Below, one piece after another: positions 25,286-34,184 of a stretch of 64,000 nucleotides of DNA. Every line of letters begins with the position of its first letter. The first letter of the stretch is position 1. This DNA is from JAWLHU01 sp041690255 (GTDB lineage: Bacteria > Bacillota > Sulfobacillia > Symbiobacteriales > Symbiobacteriaceae): assembly GCA_041690255.1 (NCBI GenBank), contig JAWLHU010000001.1:532921-596920 (forward strand), in the 5' to 3' direction. The notes beneath the pieces were generated by a model that saw nothing but the letters and a program-made list of their open reading frames with translations, was not told the DNA's origin and ran no database searches. A program made the position numbers and the translations under genes.

Positions 25286-25392
25286 GTCCGATCGAGCAGG
25301 GGGTCCTTCGTGGCATGGCTTTGTAAGGCGTCTTACTATAAGATCAAGTCAGGGATGGATTGTTCTTGTTTTCACAAAGGGGTGTATCGCCT

Positions 25393-25953
25393 ATGACAGC
25401 TTGCTGTTGCCATGGCCACGGGATTACTGAGGATGATCCCCGCTACGCAGAACTCGATGCCTTCATTGAGAACACCCGCAGCTCGCCGGGCTCCCTGATC
25501 TCCGTTCTTCACCGGGCCCAGCAACTGTTCGGGTTCCTGCCAGAGGAGGTACAGGACCATATCGCCAGTGCCATGTCGCTTCCGCCCAGCGAGGTCTACG
25601 GCGTAGTCACCTTCTACAACTACTTCTCCACCGAACCGGTCGGCAAGTTTCCGATCAGTGTCTGCATGGGCACCGCCTGCTATGTCAGGGGCGCCGACCG
25701 CATTCTTGCCCTGCTCCAGTCTGAGTTGGAAATCCAGCCGGGCGAGGTGACCCCCGACGGCCTCTTCTCCCTGGAGGTCTGTCGATGCATCGGCGCTTGC
25801 GGCCTCGCCCCGGTGATCACGGTGGCCGGCGAGGTCCACGGCAAGCTGACCGAGGGGGAGACCCGGAAGCTGCTGGCCGAGATCCGGCAACAGGCGGGCG
25901 CTATGGTCGAGCAGGAGAAGACGGCTGTCGCAGTTGGGAGTGAACAGGCATGA
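25393..25953 (+). CDS. hydC: NAD-linked [FeFe] hydrogenase, NuoE-like subunit
   Basis: A 186-residue thioredoxin-like [2Fe-2S] subunit related to NuoE/HydC. Seen: 'LISVLHRAQQLFGFLPEEV' near residue 38, the first two cluster ligands in 'SVCMGTACYVRGAD', and the later two in 'LEVCRCIGACGLAPV'. It forms the NADH-oxidising module with the next gene. The ATG at 25393 has AAAGGGG eleven bases upstream. It overlaps the next gene by four bases (ATGA), indicating translational coupling. Rex-type boxes precede the operon. Confidence 0.92.
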   Translation: MTACCCHGHGITEDDPRYAELDAFIENTRSSPGSLISVLHRAQQLFGFLPEEVQDHIASAMSLPPSEVYGVVTFYNYFSTEPVGKFPISVCMGTACYVRGADRILALLQSELEIQPGEVTPDGLFSLEVCRCIGACGLAPVITVAGEVHGKLTEGETRKLLAEIRQQAGAMVEQEKTAVAVGSEQA

Positions 25954-27854
25954 CACCATCGCCCATGATTGCCCCCATTCAGTCCCTGGCTGATCTGGAG
26001 GTGCTCCGGGCCCGGGGCGCCAAGACCATTGCCATCCGTCATGCCGAGTCGGTCCCGCTTTCCGAGGCAGAGGAGATTCATATGCTGGTCTGTGCCGGCA
26101 CCGGCTGCAAGGCTGGCAAGTCGGCGCTAACCCGCGAGGCCCTTGAATCGCATATCATCGAGCAGGGGCTGTGCGAACGGGTCAAGGTGACCCAGGTTGG
26201 CTGTTTTGGCTTCTGCCGCATGGGCCCTGTGGTGGTGGTCGATCCTGGTCAGACCTTCTACTGCGAGGTCCGCCCGAAGGATGTACCCGAGATCATCCTG
26301 GATCACATCATGGGTGGGAAGCCCGTGCAGCGGCTCCTGTATGCCCCGGACCCCAAGGAGAAGAGCCGGATCCAGCACATGATGGATCAGCCCTTCTACA
26401 AGGGGCAGAAGCGCATTGCCCTGAAGAACTGCGGCCTGATCAACCCCGAAGAGATCCGCGAAGCGGTCGCAGCCGGGCGCTGGTTTGGTCTGGCGAAGGC
26501 GCTGCTGGAGATGACCCCGGCGGACGTGGTGAACGAGGTCAAGCGCTCGGGCCTGCGGGGTCGTGGCGGCGGTGGCTTCCCCACCGGCCGCAAGTGGGAG
26601 CTGGCGGCGGCCGTTCCCGGCGATGTGAAGTACGTCCTCTGCAACGCCGACGAAGGCGACCCCGGTGCCTTCATGGACCGCTCGGTCCTGGAGGGCGACC
26701 CCCACGCTGTGCTGGAGGCCATGGCGATCGCCGGCTACGCAGTGGGTTCGCACCAAGGGTATATCTATGTGCGAGCCGAGTACCCGACCGCCATTGAGCG
26801 GCTGTCGATTGCCATTCGCCAGGCCCGTGAACTGGGGCTACTGGGCCGCCATATCCTGGGCACCGATTTCTCCTTCGATGTCGACATTCGCCTGGGCGCC
26901 GGCGCCTTTGTCTGCGGCGAGGAGACAGCGCTGATTGCCTCGATCGAGGGGCAGCGAGGAACCCCCCGGCCGCGCCCACCCTTCCCGGCGGTCAAGGGGC
27001 TCTGGGGCAAGCCCACCCTTAACAACAATGTCGAGACCTACACGAACATCCCCGATATCATCCTGAACGGTGGCGAGTGGTATGCCTCCATGGGCGTCCC
27101 CTCCGCCCCGGGCACCAAGGTCTTTGCCGTTGCGGGCAACGTCATGAACACCGGCCTGGTGGAGGTCCCCACCGGTACCCCCCTCCGCGAGATCGTCTAC
27201 GACATGGGCGGCGGGATCCCCAAGGGCAAGCAGTTCAAGGCGGCGCAGACCGGGGGCCCCTCTGGCGGCTGCATTCCCGCTCACATGCTGGACACACCTA
27301 TGGACTTCGACTCCCTGGTCGCCATCGGTTCGATGATGGGATCCGGCGGCCTGATCGTCATGGACGAATCCACCTGCATGGTCGATGTCGCCCGCTTCTA
27401 CCTCCAGTTCACCCAGGATGAGTCCTGCGGCAAGTGCCCGCCCTGCCGGATCGGCACCAAGCGGATGCTGGAGATCCTGGACCGGATCGTGGCAGGTCAG
27501 GGGGTCATGGAGGACCTGGACGAGCTGGAGCGCCTGGCCGCCGGCATTAAGGCCACCTCGCTCTGCGGCCTCGGCCAGACCGCCCCGAACCCGGTGCTCT
27601 CGACCCTCAAGTTCTTCCGGGACGAGTACGTGGCTCATGTGAAGGAGAAGCGCTGCCCGGCAGGCCGTTGTGCGGCGCTGACCGAGTTCAAGATCGCCCC
27701 CGAGCTCTGCAAGGGTTGTGCCGTCTGTGCCCGCAACTGCCCGGTGGATGCGATTCACGGCGAGATCCGAAAGCCCTTCACCATCGATACATCACTCTGC
27801 ATTAAGTGCGGCAACTGTGTTGATGTGTGCAAGTTCCACGCTGTTACTCACTAG
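25950..27854 (+). CDS. hydB: NAD-linked [FeFe] hydrogenase, NuoF-like flavin subunit
   Basis: A 634-residue NADH-binding subunit of HydB type. Domain order: N-terminal thioredoxin-like [2Fe-2S] domain ('CAGTGCKAGK' and 'VGCFGFCRMGPV', residues ~45-90); the NuoF-like FMN/NADH core ('RGRGGGGFPTGRKWE' and 'CNADEGDPGAFMDR'); the SLBB region; a [4Fe-4S] site ('SCGKCPPCRIGTKRM'); and a C-terminal pair of ferredoxin clusters ('CKGCAVCARNCP' and 'CIKCGNCVDVCK'). This layout is that of the electron-bifurcating hydrogenases, which couple NADH and reduced ferredoxin to H2. Bifurcation is inferred from architecture, not shown. Confidence 0.93.
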   Translation: MTPSPMIAPIQSLADLEVLRARGAKTIAIRHAESVPLSEAEEIHMLVCAGTGCKAGKSALTREALESHIIEQGLCERVKVTQVGCFGFCRMGPVVVVDPGQTFYCEVRPKDVPEIILDHIMGGKPVQRLLYAPDPKEKSRIQHMMDQPFYKGQKRIALKNCGLINPEEIREAVAAGRWFGLAKALLEMTPADVVNEVKRSGLRGRGGGGFPTGRKWELAAAVPGDVKYVLCNADEGDPGAFMDRSVLEGDPHAVLEAMAIAGYAVGSHQGYIYVRAEYPTAIERLSIAIRQARELGLLGRHILGTDFSFDVDIRLGAGAFVCGEETALIASIEGQRGTPRPRPPFPAVKGLWGKPTLNNNVETYTNIPDIILNGGEWYASMGVPSAPGTKVFAVAGNVMNTGLVEVPTGTPLREIVYDMGGGIPKGKQFKAAQTGGPSGGCIPAHMLDTPMDFDSLVAIGSMMGSGGLIVMDESTCMVDVARFYLQFTQDESCGKCPPCRIGTKRMLEILDRIVAGQGVMEDLDELERLAAGIKATSLCGLGQTAPNPVLSTLKFFRDEYVAHVKEKRCPAGRCAALTEFKIAPELCKGCAVCARNCPVDAIHGEIRKPFTIDTSLCIKCGNCVDVCKFHAVTH

Positions 27855-27866
27855 GGGGGCTGCTGC

Positions 27867-29624
27867 ATGATCAACCTGACCATAGACAGGCGCCCCGTCG
27901 CCGTGGAGCCCGGTACGACGGTGCTGGAAGCGGCGAGGATGAATGGTATCCGCATTCCGACGCTCTGTTATCTGAAGGAGATCAACCAGATCGGTGCCTG
28001 CCGGATGTGCCTGGTCGAGGCATCCGGCACCCGCGGGCTCCAGACCGCATGCACCCTGCCGGTGGCCGAAGGCATGGTGGTCCAGACCAACAGCCAGACC
28101 GTCCGGGAAGCCCGGAAGATGGTGCTCGAACTGATCCTCTCCGACCACAACATCTCCTGCCCCACCTGTATTCGGGCGGAGAACTGTGAACTGCTCCGCC
28201 TCTCGCGGGAGTTGGGTGTCAGCGGTGTGCAGGTCAAGGGCGAAAAGCATACGCCGCGCTGCGATCAGGAGTCGCCGGCGCTCTCGATCGATGGCTCCAA
28301 GTGCGTCCTCTGCCAGCGCTGCGTGGCGGTCTGCCGGGAGGTCCAGGGCGTGTCGGCCATCTCCCTGGCCGAGCGGGGCTTCGACTCCAAGGTGACCCCG
28401 TTCTTTGAAGCTTCGATTAACGATGCGGCCTGTGCCCTCTGCGGGCAGTGTACTCTGGTCTGTCCGACTGGGGCGCTGACCGAGAAGGACGATACGGACA
28501 AGGTCTGGAAGGTCCTCCTCGATCCGACCAAGCATGTGGTTGTCCAGACCGCTCCGGCCATTCGGGTCTCGATTGCCGAGACCTTCGGTGCGGCACCCGG
28601 GGCGGTCTCCACCGGCCAGATGGTAGCCGGCCTGCGGCGGCTCGGCTTTGACCAGGTCTTTGACACCGTCTTCGCCGCCGACCTGACGATCATGGAGGAG
28701 GCTACTGAACTGGTCCATCGGATCCAGGAGGGTGGTCCCCTGCCGCTGATCACCTCCTGCTCGCCGGGCTGGGTCAAGTATGCCGAACACTTCTATCCGA
28801 AGATCCTGGAGAACCTCTCCTCCTGCAAGTCCCCTCAGCAGATGTTCGGCGCCCTGGCCAAGACCTACTACGCACAGAAAGCTGGAATCGACCCGAGGGA
28901 TATCGTCGTTGTCTCGATCATGCCCTGTACGGCGAAGAAGTTCGAGGCCGACCGGCCCGAAATGAATGCCTCCGGCTATCAGGATGTCGACTTCGTTCTC
29001 ACGACCCGCGAGCTGGGTCGCATGCTGAAGCAGGGCGGCGTCGATCTCCTGCTGATGCCGGAGGAGGAGTTCGACATGCCCATGGGCATCGGGACGGGCG
29101 CCGGTACGATCTTCGGCACGACCGGCGGCGTCATGGAGGCGGCCCTACGCACCGCTGCCGCCTGGCTCCAGCCTGAAGGCGGCGACCTGCCCCGCCTGGA
29201 GTTCGAGGAGGTTCGCGGTGCCGTGGGCGGTGTCCGCGAGGCGTCGGTCAGCGTGGGCGGTCTGGAGCTGAAGGTGGCCGTGGCGAACGGCCTGGCGGCC
29301 GCCGGCTGGCTCTTGGAGCAGATCCACTCGTGTGAGGCCCAGTATCATTTTGTCGAGATCATGGGCTGCCCCGGTGGCTGCATTGGCGGCGGTGGCCAGC
29401 CCATCCCCGCCACTGGTCCCGAGGGGCTGGAGAAGGCCCGCAAGGCCCGCATTCAGGCGCTCTACTCGGTCGATGAGCGGATGACTATTCGCCGCTCTCA
29501 TGAGAACGCCGCGGTTCAGGCCCTCTACGAGGAGTTTCTGGGCGAGCCTGGTGGCCACAAGTCGCACGAACTGCTGCACACCCACTACACCACCCGGATG
29601 CCGGTCGGCGTGCGGCGGAACTGA
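27867..29624 (+). CDS. hydA: [FeFe] hydrogenase catalytic subunit
   Basis: A 585-residue catalytic subunit making or oxidising H2. Domains: N-terminal [2Fe-2S] ferredoxin (Cys34, 45, 48, 62), His-ligated cluster (His94, Cys98, 101, 107), two [4Fe-4S] clusters ('CVLCQRCVAVC' 146-156, 'CALCGQCTLVC' 189-199), then the H-cluster domain. Signatures are L1 'TSCSPGW' (from 296), L2 'MPCTAKKFE' (from 352) and L3 'EIMGCPGGCIGGGGQP' (from 497). L1 has Ser where the canonical motif has its second Cys. Third gene of the hyd operon, 12 bases after hydB, followed by a terminator. The maturases HydE/F/G are not in the window. Confidence 0.95.
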   Translation: MINLTIDRRPVAVEPGTTVLEAARMNGIRIPTLCYLKEINQIGACRMCLVEASGTRGLQTACTLPVAEGMVVQTNSQTVREARKMVLELILSDHNISCPTCIRAENCELLRLSRELGVSGVQVKGEKHTPRCDQESPALSIDGSKCVLCQRCVAVCREVQGVSAISLAERGFDSKVTPFFEASINDAACALCGQCTLVCPTGALTEKDDTDKVWKVLLDPTKHVVVQTAPAIRVSIAETFGAAPGAVSTGQMVAGLRRLGFDQVFDTVFAADLTIMEEATELVHRIQEGGPLPLITSCSPGWVKYAEHFYPKILENLSSCKSPQQMFGALAKTYYAQKAGIDPRDIVVVSIMPCTAKKFEADRPEMNASGYQDVDFVLTTRELGRMLKQGGVDLLLMPEEEFDMPMGIGTGAGTIFGTTGGVMEAALRTAAAWLQPEGGDLPRLEFEEVRGAVGGVREASVSVGGLELKVAVANGLAAAGWLLEQIHSCEAQYHFVEIMGCPGGCIGGGGQPIPATGPEGLEKARKARIQALYSVDERMTIRRSHENAAVQALYEEFLGEPGGHKSHELLHTHYTTRMPVGVRRN

Positions 29625-29636
29625 GGAAGAAGATTG

Positions 29637-29676
29637 CACCTCCAGCCCCGGTATGGGCTGGAGGTGCGGTTCTGTT
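29637..29676 (+). terminator. Terminator after hydA
   Basis: Twelve-bp stem CACCTCCAGCCC / GGGCTGGAGGTG (29637-29648 and 29655-29666) followed by CGGTTCTGTTT. Confidence 0.85.
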
Positions 29677-29693
29677 TGGCGCAGCCAGGGTCT

Positions 29694-30908
29694 CTAAGCA
29701 TCCGCCGCAGCCGCTTTGGCACGAGCCGTTACAGTCCGGCCCCCCAAGGCCACGAGCCCCAGCAGGACCACGGTAAGCCCGGCGAAGCCGGCCATGCTGG
29801 GAATGATCCCGGCGTAGGTGGCGGCGGTTCCACCGCCCACCTGGCCGGTTATGGTGCAGACCTCATCGCCCGCACGGGCCAGAGCGAAGACCCGGCCGCG
29901 GGACTCGGGCGGTGCCTCCTCCTGAATCCGGGTCTCGAAAAGCGTCCAGGCGTAGGTGAAGACGACCCCGTCGAAGGCGCTCAGGAGAAGGGCAACCGGA
30001 ATCGAGCGGGTCAGGCAGTAGCCGCCCCAGATCAGCGCACCCGCGAAATAGGCAGCGTAGAGGAGGCGGGGGCTGCGGGCCAGATGACCCCAGCGTTCGA
30101 TCAGGAGCCCCGTCAGCAGTCCGGCGCCGAAGTAGGCAGACACAGACCAGCCCATGATATCCGTCCCACCGCCCAGGATCGAGCTGGTGTAGGGAATGAA
30201 CAGTGCGTTCACCGACCACATGCCGATCTCGTAGGCGCCGTAGGCGATCAGGATCAGCAGCAGGTCTGGCCTGCTCTTCAGGAAGGCCCAGGCCACGTTG
30301 CGCGAACCGCTATCCGACTGCCCTTGGGCGGTCGTCGAACGCTCCACCGGTTCCACCGGGGTGACGAAGAGCATGGCGATCGCCGGGGCCAGGTAGCTGA
30401 TGGCGTTGAAGAGAAACGCAACCTTCGCCCCGGTCAGCATGACTAGCGTGCCTGCAAGGCCGGGGGCCAGGAGTTGCACCCCACCCCGGACCGTGGCCAT
30501 GCGGGCGTTGGCCTTCAGCAGGTGCTCCTTGCCGACGAGTTGAGGCATGAGAGCCGCCCGGGCGCTCATCATGAAGGTACCGGCAGTGCTGATTAGAAGC
30601 CCGAGCCCCAGGTAGGCGTAAACGTTCTCGGTCAGCAGAAAGCAGAGGGTCAGCAGACCCATGACCAGGTTGGCGATCAGGATCGTTCGGCGGGGATCGT
30701 AGCGATCAGCCACCTGGCCGGACCACCGGGCCAGCAGAATGATCGGCAGGCTGGCGGTGGTCATCTGCAGGGCGGTGAGCAAGGGAGAGCCGGTCACCGT
30801 GTAGATCAGCGCCATCACGGCGAAGAACTGGAACTGACCGCCGAAGCGGGAGAGGGCATCGGAGAGGGAGAGGATCCAGAGGTTCCGGGTAGAGGTTGCA
30901 GAGAACAT
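29694..30908 (-). CDS. MFS exporter (EntS/MFS_3-like)
   Basis: A 404-residue major-facilitator protein with about twelve membrane segments ('MALIYTVTGSPLLTALQM' near the start, 'GLTVVLLGLVALGGR' at the end). The 'NLWILSLSDALSRFGGQF' N-terminus and the 'NARMATVRGGVQLLAPGLAG' region resemble the EntS/TCR-type drug or siderophore exporters. Substrate unknown. ATG 30908 is chosen because AAAGGATG lies upstream and it directly precedes the hydrophilic leader of the first helix; the open frame upstream is not membrane-like. Monocistronic and convergent with hydA. Confidence 0.8.
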   Translation of the reverse strand: MFSATSTRNLWILSLSDALSRFGGQFQFFAVMALIYTVTGSPLLTALQMTTASLPIILLARWSGQVADRYDPRRTILIANLVMGLLTLCFLLTENVYAYLGLGLLISTAGTFMMSARAALMPQLVGKEHLLKANARMATVRGGVQLLAPGLAGTLVMLTGAKVAFLFNAISYLAPAIAMLFVTPVEPVERSTTAQGQSDSGSRNVAWAFLKSRPDLLLILIAYGAYEIGMWSVNALFIPYTSSILGGGTDIMGWSVSAYFGAGLLTGLLIERWGHLARSPRLLYAAYFAGALIWGGYCLTRSIPVALLLSAFDGVVFTYAWTLFETRIQEEAPPESRGRVFALARAGDEVCTITGQVGGGTAATYAGIIPSMAGFAGLTVVLLGLVALGGRTVTARAKAAAADA

Positions 30909-31180
30909 ACAGCGGAAAACATCCTTTCGGGCAAAATGAAAAACCGGCCGCAGCAGAGGGGGTGCCTCCGCCACGACCGGGGGAAATTTGTCGTGGAGTA
31001 TGGAGAGGCGGGGTCAGGGCATAGTTTCCCCCTCCCCGCGCTCAGCGCTCATTGGCCGGTACTTGCTCGGGAAGAAGGGCATGCCCATTCACCTGCCATG
31101 TGTCAGAATTACTCCTATTATAGAGCGGCGGCGATCCGTGCACAAGAGGAGATGGGACGGAAGGTTCAGTTAAGTGCGGA

Positions 31181-31220
31181 GCCCCCCGACCAGTGGTGCG
31201 CCGGTGGGGGGCTTCCTTCT
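31181..31220. terminator. Hairpin downstream of the HAAS/PadR pair
   Basis: Stem GCCCCCC...ACC / GGT...GGGGGGC (31181-31191 and 31203-31212), pyrimidine-rich on the plus strand. It sits just after the minus-strand membrane gene stop. T run poor on the minus strand. Confidence 0.45.
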
Positions 31221-32199
31221 ATTTCGAGACGGCCGGACCCCGGCGCCGCCGGATGCTCCAGACCAGATAGGCGAACAGGCCCGTAAGCAGCAGCCCCATG
31301 GAAAGCGAGATGGTCTGCACCGCCAGGCCGGTCTGGGCAAACTGTGCCTGCAGGGTCGGTGAGACGCCCGACAGCCAGTCTTCCCGCAGCGATTGGACCC
31401 CGGTGATCACCGCCTGCTGGGCCTCGTAGACCCGCCAGCCGACCAGGTCCGGGGCCAGGGCCGAGGCCAGGGTCATCAGGAAGGCACTCAGTGCCAGGGC
31501 AGCCAGTCCCGCCAGCAGTGCGAGTCGCAGCGCCGCCAGCAACACCATCCGACCGTACTGGATCGCCACCCGACCCAACCGCACGCCGGTGCCTCCGGCC
31601 CGGAGCAGCCCCTGCCCGAGCGCACTGGCCAGCCGGAGCAGCCCCCGGCCAGCCGCCCGGCCCAACCGCAACCCATTCCGCCACGCACTCCGCAGCGTCA
31701 CCCGCAACTGGCTGCGGCTTCCCCGCAGACTCCGTCCTGCGGCTGCCCGGGGCTCGGCCGACCAGTCCGCCAGCCGTTTCAGGCCCGCCCGGCTCTCCCG
31801 CAGCCCCGCACCCGCTAGGCTTACCCCGGTTCGTACGGCGGCTACCCCGAAGCGCCACGAGCCCCGCAGCACCGCCAGCAGCAGCCGGCCTGTGCCCCCC
31901 ATAAGGTCTCGGCCCGCTGTCAGCACCTCGCGCAGGCCCGATCGCACGGTCACCACCTGCACCGGGGGCAACTGCCCCACAATGGCCGCGGCGTACGCCT
32001 CCGGCGTGCCGAAGCCGCTCAGAATCTGCGCCACCCACTCCGGCTCCGGCAGGGTGGAGGGGCGTCGGCTCAGAACATCCTCCACATGGCTCTCCACCTC
32101 GAGGGCGGCCTCGACCCGCACATGGTTCGGCACACTCGTCAGGGCGGCCCGTAGCCGGCGGTTGAACTCCCGCACCAGCACCTGTGATTCAAGCTGCAT
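31219..32199 (-). CDS. HAAS/DUF1700-like membrane protein paired with PadR
   Basis: A 326-residue protein. Residues 1-70 ('EFNRRLRAALTSVPN...') have the look of the HAAS (DUF1700-like) domain that interacts with PadR-family regulators: a short helical region ending in a 'FGTPEAYA' element. An Arg/Gly/Leu-rich middle region with amphipathic repeats follows (about 100-220), then two or three membrane helices ('LALLAGLAALALSAFLMTLA' and 'ISLSMGLLLTGLFAYLVW'). Start ATG 32199 lies two bases after the padR stop and uses AAAGGAGG inside padR. PadR-HAAS pairs are common in Gram-positive bacteria; the signal is unknown. Confidence 0.7.
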   Translation of the reverse strand: MQLESQVLVREFNRRLRAALTSVPNHVRVEAALEVESHVEDVLSRRPSTLPEPEWVAQILSGFGTPEAYAAAIVGQLPPVQVVTVRSGLREVLTAGRDLMGGTGRLLLAVLRGSWRFGVAAVRTGVSLAGAGLRESRAGLKRLADWSAEPRAAAGRSLRGSRSQLRVTLRSAWRNGLRLGRAAGRGLLRLASALGQGLLRAGGTGVRLGRVAIQYGRMVLLAALRLALLAGLAALALSAFLMTLASALAPDLVGWRVYEAQQAVITGVQSLREDWLSGVSPTLQAQFAQTGLAVQTISLSMGLLLTGLFAYLVWSIRRRRGPAVSK

Positions 32200-32201
32200 G
32201 G

Positions 32202-32561
32202 TTATGCTCGAACCTCCTTTTGCGGGCGGTCAGTGCCCCCTGTACTGCGGATCAGATCAGCCATGGAGGCAGCGAACTCGGACCATTGTTGTGCCATGCG
32301 CTGCGCCTGTGCCAACCCCGTTCCGGTCACCCGGTAGTACTTGCGCGGGTGCCCCGTGTCGCCTGTCACCCATTCCGCCGCGATCAGCCCCTGACCACTC
32401 AGCCGGTTCAGCAGTGGGTAGATCGTCCCTTCGCTGACCACGAAGCCGTTCTCCCCCAGGGTGGTCAGCAACTCCAAGCCGTACATTCGGTGCCGGGCCA
32501 GGAGGAGCAGCACCGCCAACTCCAACCCGCCCTTGCGCAGTTGGGTATCCCAGCTTTCCAT
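32202..32561 (-). CDS. PadR-family transcriptional regulator
   Basis: A 119-residue winged-helix repressor. The PadR core is clear: 'LLLLARHRMYGLELLTTL', 'VSEGTIYPLLNRLSGQGLIAAEW' and 'GHPRKYYRVTGTGLA'. ATG 32561 has AAAGGAGG eight bases upstream; an ATG seven codons earlier does not. It is cotranscribed with the HAAS-like membrane protein. An inverted repeat, CTTGTACTACAAG, sits 30 bases before the start, overlapping the promoter, so autorepression is likely. Confidence 0.9.
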   Translation of the reverse strand: MESWDTQLRKGGLELAVLLLLARHRMYGLELLTTLGENGFVVSEGTIYPLLNRLSGQGLIAAEWVTGDTGHPRKYYRVTGTGLAQAQRMAQQWSEFAASMADLIRSTGGTDRPQKEVRA

Positions 32562-32591
32562 TCCGGTTGCCTCCTTTGCCATGCCGGGTGT

Positions 32592-32635
32592 CTTGTACTA
32601 CAAGGTATCATGCCACACCGGGTTATAGATGTCAA
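32592..32635 (-). promoter_or_regulatory. padR promoter and probable PadR operator
   Basis: Reading the minus strand: -35 TTGACA (32635-32630), 17-base spacer, -10 CATGAT (32612-32607). Just downstream is a perfect inverted repeat, CTTGTA-C-TACAAG (32592-32604), of the size PadR proteins bind. Confidence 0.6.
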
Positions 32636-32671
32636 CATTGCCCAATGCAAAAGAACGGCCTAACGCCGTCC

Positions 32672-32706
32672 TTGTATATTCATGCATTCGGGGGTATAAT
32701 CATACA
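32672..32706 (+). promoter_or_regulatory. argH promoter with tandem arginine boxes
   Basis: -35 TTGTAT (32672), 17-base spacer, -10 TATAAT (32695). Boxes: TGTATATTCATGCA (32673-32686) and GGTATAATCATACA (32693-32706), centres 20 bases apart. Confidence 0.85.
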
Positions 32707-32733
32707 GATATCGCAGAGGGGGAGAAGAATCGC

Positions 32734-34116
32734 ATGACCAAGCTCTGGGGCGGCCGGTTCACCAAGTCTGCCGACAGGACCGCGGAGGGGTTCACCTCCT
32801 CGCTCGCCTTTGACCGACGGCTCTACAACCAGGATATCCGGGGTTCGATCGCCCACGCTCGCATGCTGGGGAGGCAGGAGATCATCCCGCCGGACGATGC
32901 CCGGGCCATTGAGCAGGGGCTGCTGGAGATCCTGGCCGAGATTGAGGCCGGCCAGTTCCCCTTCCGACAGGAGTATGAGGATATTCATTTGAACATCGAG
33001 AAGCGGCTGATTGAGAAGATCGGCCCGGCGGGAGGGCGGCTCCACACCGCCCGGAGCCGGAACGACCAGGTCGTGACCGATGTCCATCTCTGGGTGAAGG
33101 ACGAGATCCAGGCGGTCCAGGCGCTGATCAGCGACCTGCAGGGCGCCTTGCTGGATCGGGCGACCGAGCAGATGGGCGTGATCATGCCCGGCTACACCCA
33201 CTTGCAGCGGGCCCAGCCGATCCTGCTCTCACACCACCTCATGGCCTACTTCTGGATGCTCGAGCGGGACCATGCCCGCCTGGCCGATGCGTATCGGCGG
33301 GCCGATATCTCCCCGCTGGGCGCCGGGGCGATGGCCGGCACCACCTTCGCGATCGACCGGGAGTTTACGGCCCAAGAACTGGGCTTCGCCGGCGTCTACC
33401 CCAACTCCATGGACGCCGTCAGCGATCGGGACTTCATTCTTGAGTTCCTGGCCGGGGCCGCCATCTGCCAGATGCACCTCTCCCGCCTGGCCGAGGAGAT
33501 GGTCAACTGGGCATCAACCGAGTTTGGGTTCATTGAGATGGATGACGCCTACGCCACCGGCTCCTCGATCATGCCGCAGAAGAAGAACCCCGACGTGGCC
33601 GAGATCGTGCGGGGTAAAACCGGGCGTATCTACGGGGACCTGATGGCGCTTCTGACCGTCCTCAAGGGGATCCCGCTCACCTACCACAGCGACCTCCAGG
33701 AGGACAAGGAGCGACTGTTCGATGCGGTTGATACGCTCAAGATCTGCCTGGAGGTGACCGCCGGTATGGTCGCCACCGTCAGGTTCAACGGAGAGCGCAT
33801 GGCAAAGGCGGTCCAGCAGGATTTCTCCAACGCCACCGACCTTGCCGACTACCTGGTCAAGAAGGGAATGCCCTTCCGGGAGGCGCACGAGGTGGTGGGC
33901 AAGTCGGTGCTCCACTGCATCCAGGCTGGCAAGTTTCTGGCCGACTGCTCGCTGGAGGAGTTCCAGTCTTTCTCCCCGCTTTTCACCGCCGACGTCTACG
34001 CGGCGATCGCCCCGGAGACCTGCGTCAACCTGCGGACATCGCAGGGCGGCACCGCCCCGGTGGAGGTGGAGAAGCAACTGGCTATGGCCGCAGCAATCCT
34101 TGGGGCCCGAACATAG
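32734..34116 (+). CDS. argH: Argininosuccinate lyase
   Basis: Splits argininosuccinate into arginine and fumarate, the last step of the pathway. 460 residues, normal length. Seen: the N-terminal 'LWGGRFTKSADRTAEGFTSS', 'TARSRNDQVVTD', 'GYTHLQRAQPILLSHH', and the fumarase/aspartase-superfamily signature 'GSSIMPQKKNPD' with the flexible catalytic loop. ATG 32734 has GAGGGGGAG about ten bases upstream; the frame extends upstream into the operator without a ribosome site. Monocistronic, divergent from padR and under the arginine-box promoter. Confidence 0.97.
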   Translation: MTKLWGGRFTKSADRTAEGFTSSLAFDRRLYNQDIRGSIAHARMLGRQEIIPPDDARAIEQGLLEILAEIEAGQFPFRQEYEDIHLNIEKRLIEKIGPAGGRLHTARSRNDQVVTDVHLWVKDEIQAVQALISDLQGALLDRATEQMGVIMPGYTHLQRAQPILLSHHLMAYFWMLERDHARLADAYRRADISPLGAGAMAGTTFAIDREFTAQELGFAGVYPNSMDAVSDRDFILEFLAGAAICQMHLSRLAEEMVNWASTEFGFIEMDDAYATGSSIMPQKKNPDVAEIVRGKTGRIYGDLMALLTVLKGIPLTYHSDLQEDKERLFDAVDTLKICLEVTAGMVATVRFNGERMAKAVQQDFSNATDLADYLVKKGMPFREAHEVVGKSVLHCIQAGKFLADCSLEEFQSFSPLFTADVYAAIAPETCVNLRTSQGGTAPVEVEKQLAMAAAILGART

Positions 34117-34150
34117 CGCAGAAGCCGGGCATAACACGTGCAGAAAGAAA

Positions 34151-34184
34151 TAAGCCACCGGGCAGACCCCGGTGGCTTATTTCA
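34151..34184. terminator. Bidirectional terminator between argH and the ABC transporter operon
   Basis: Stem AAGCCACCGG / CCGGTGGCTT (34152-34161 and 34169-34178), T-rich on the plus strand (TATTTC) and on the minus strand (ATTTCTTTC). It ends both convergent units. Confidence 0.85.
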
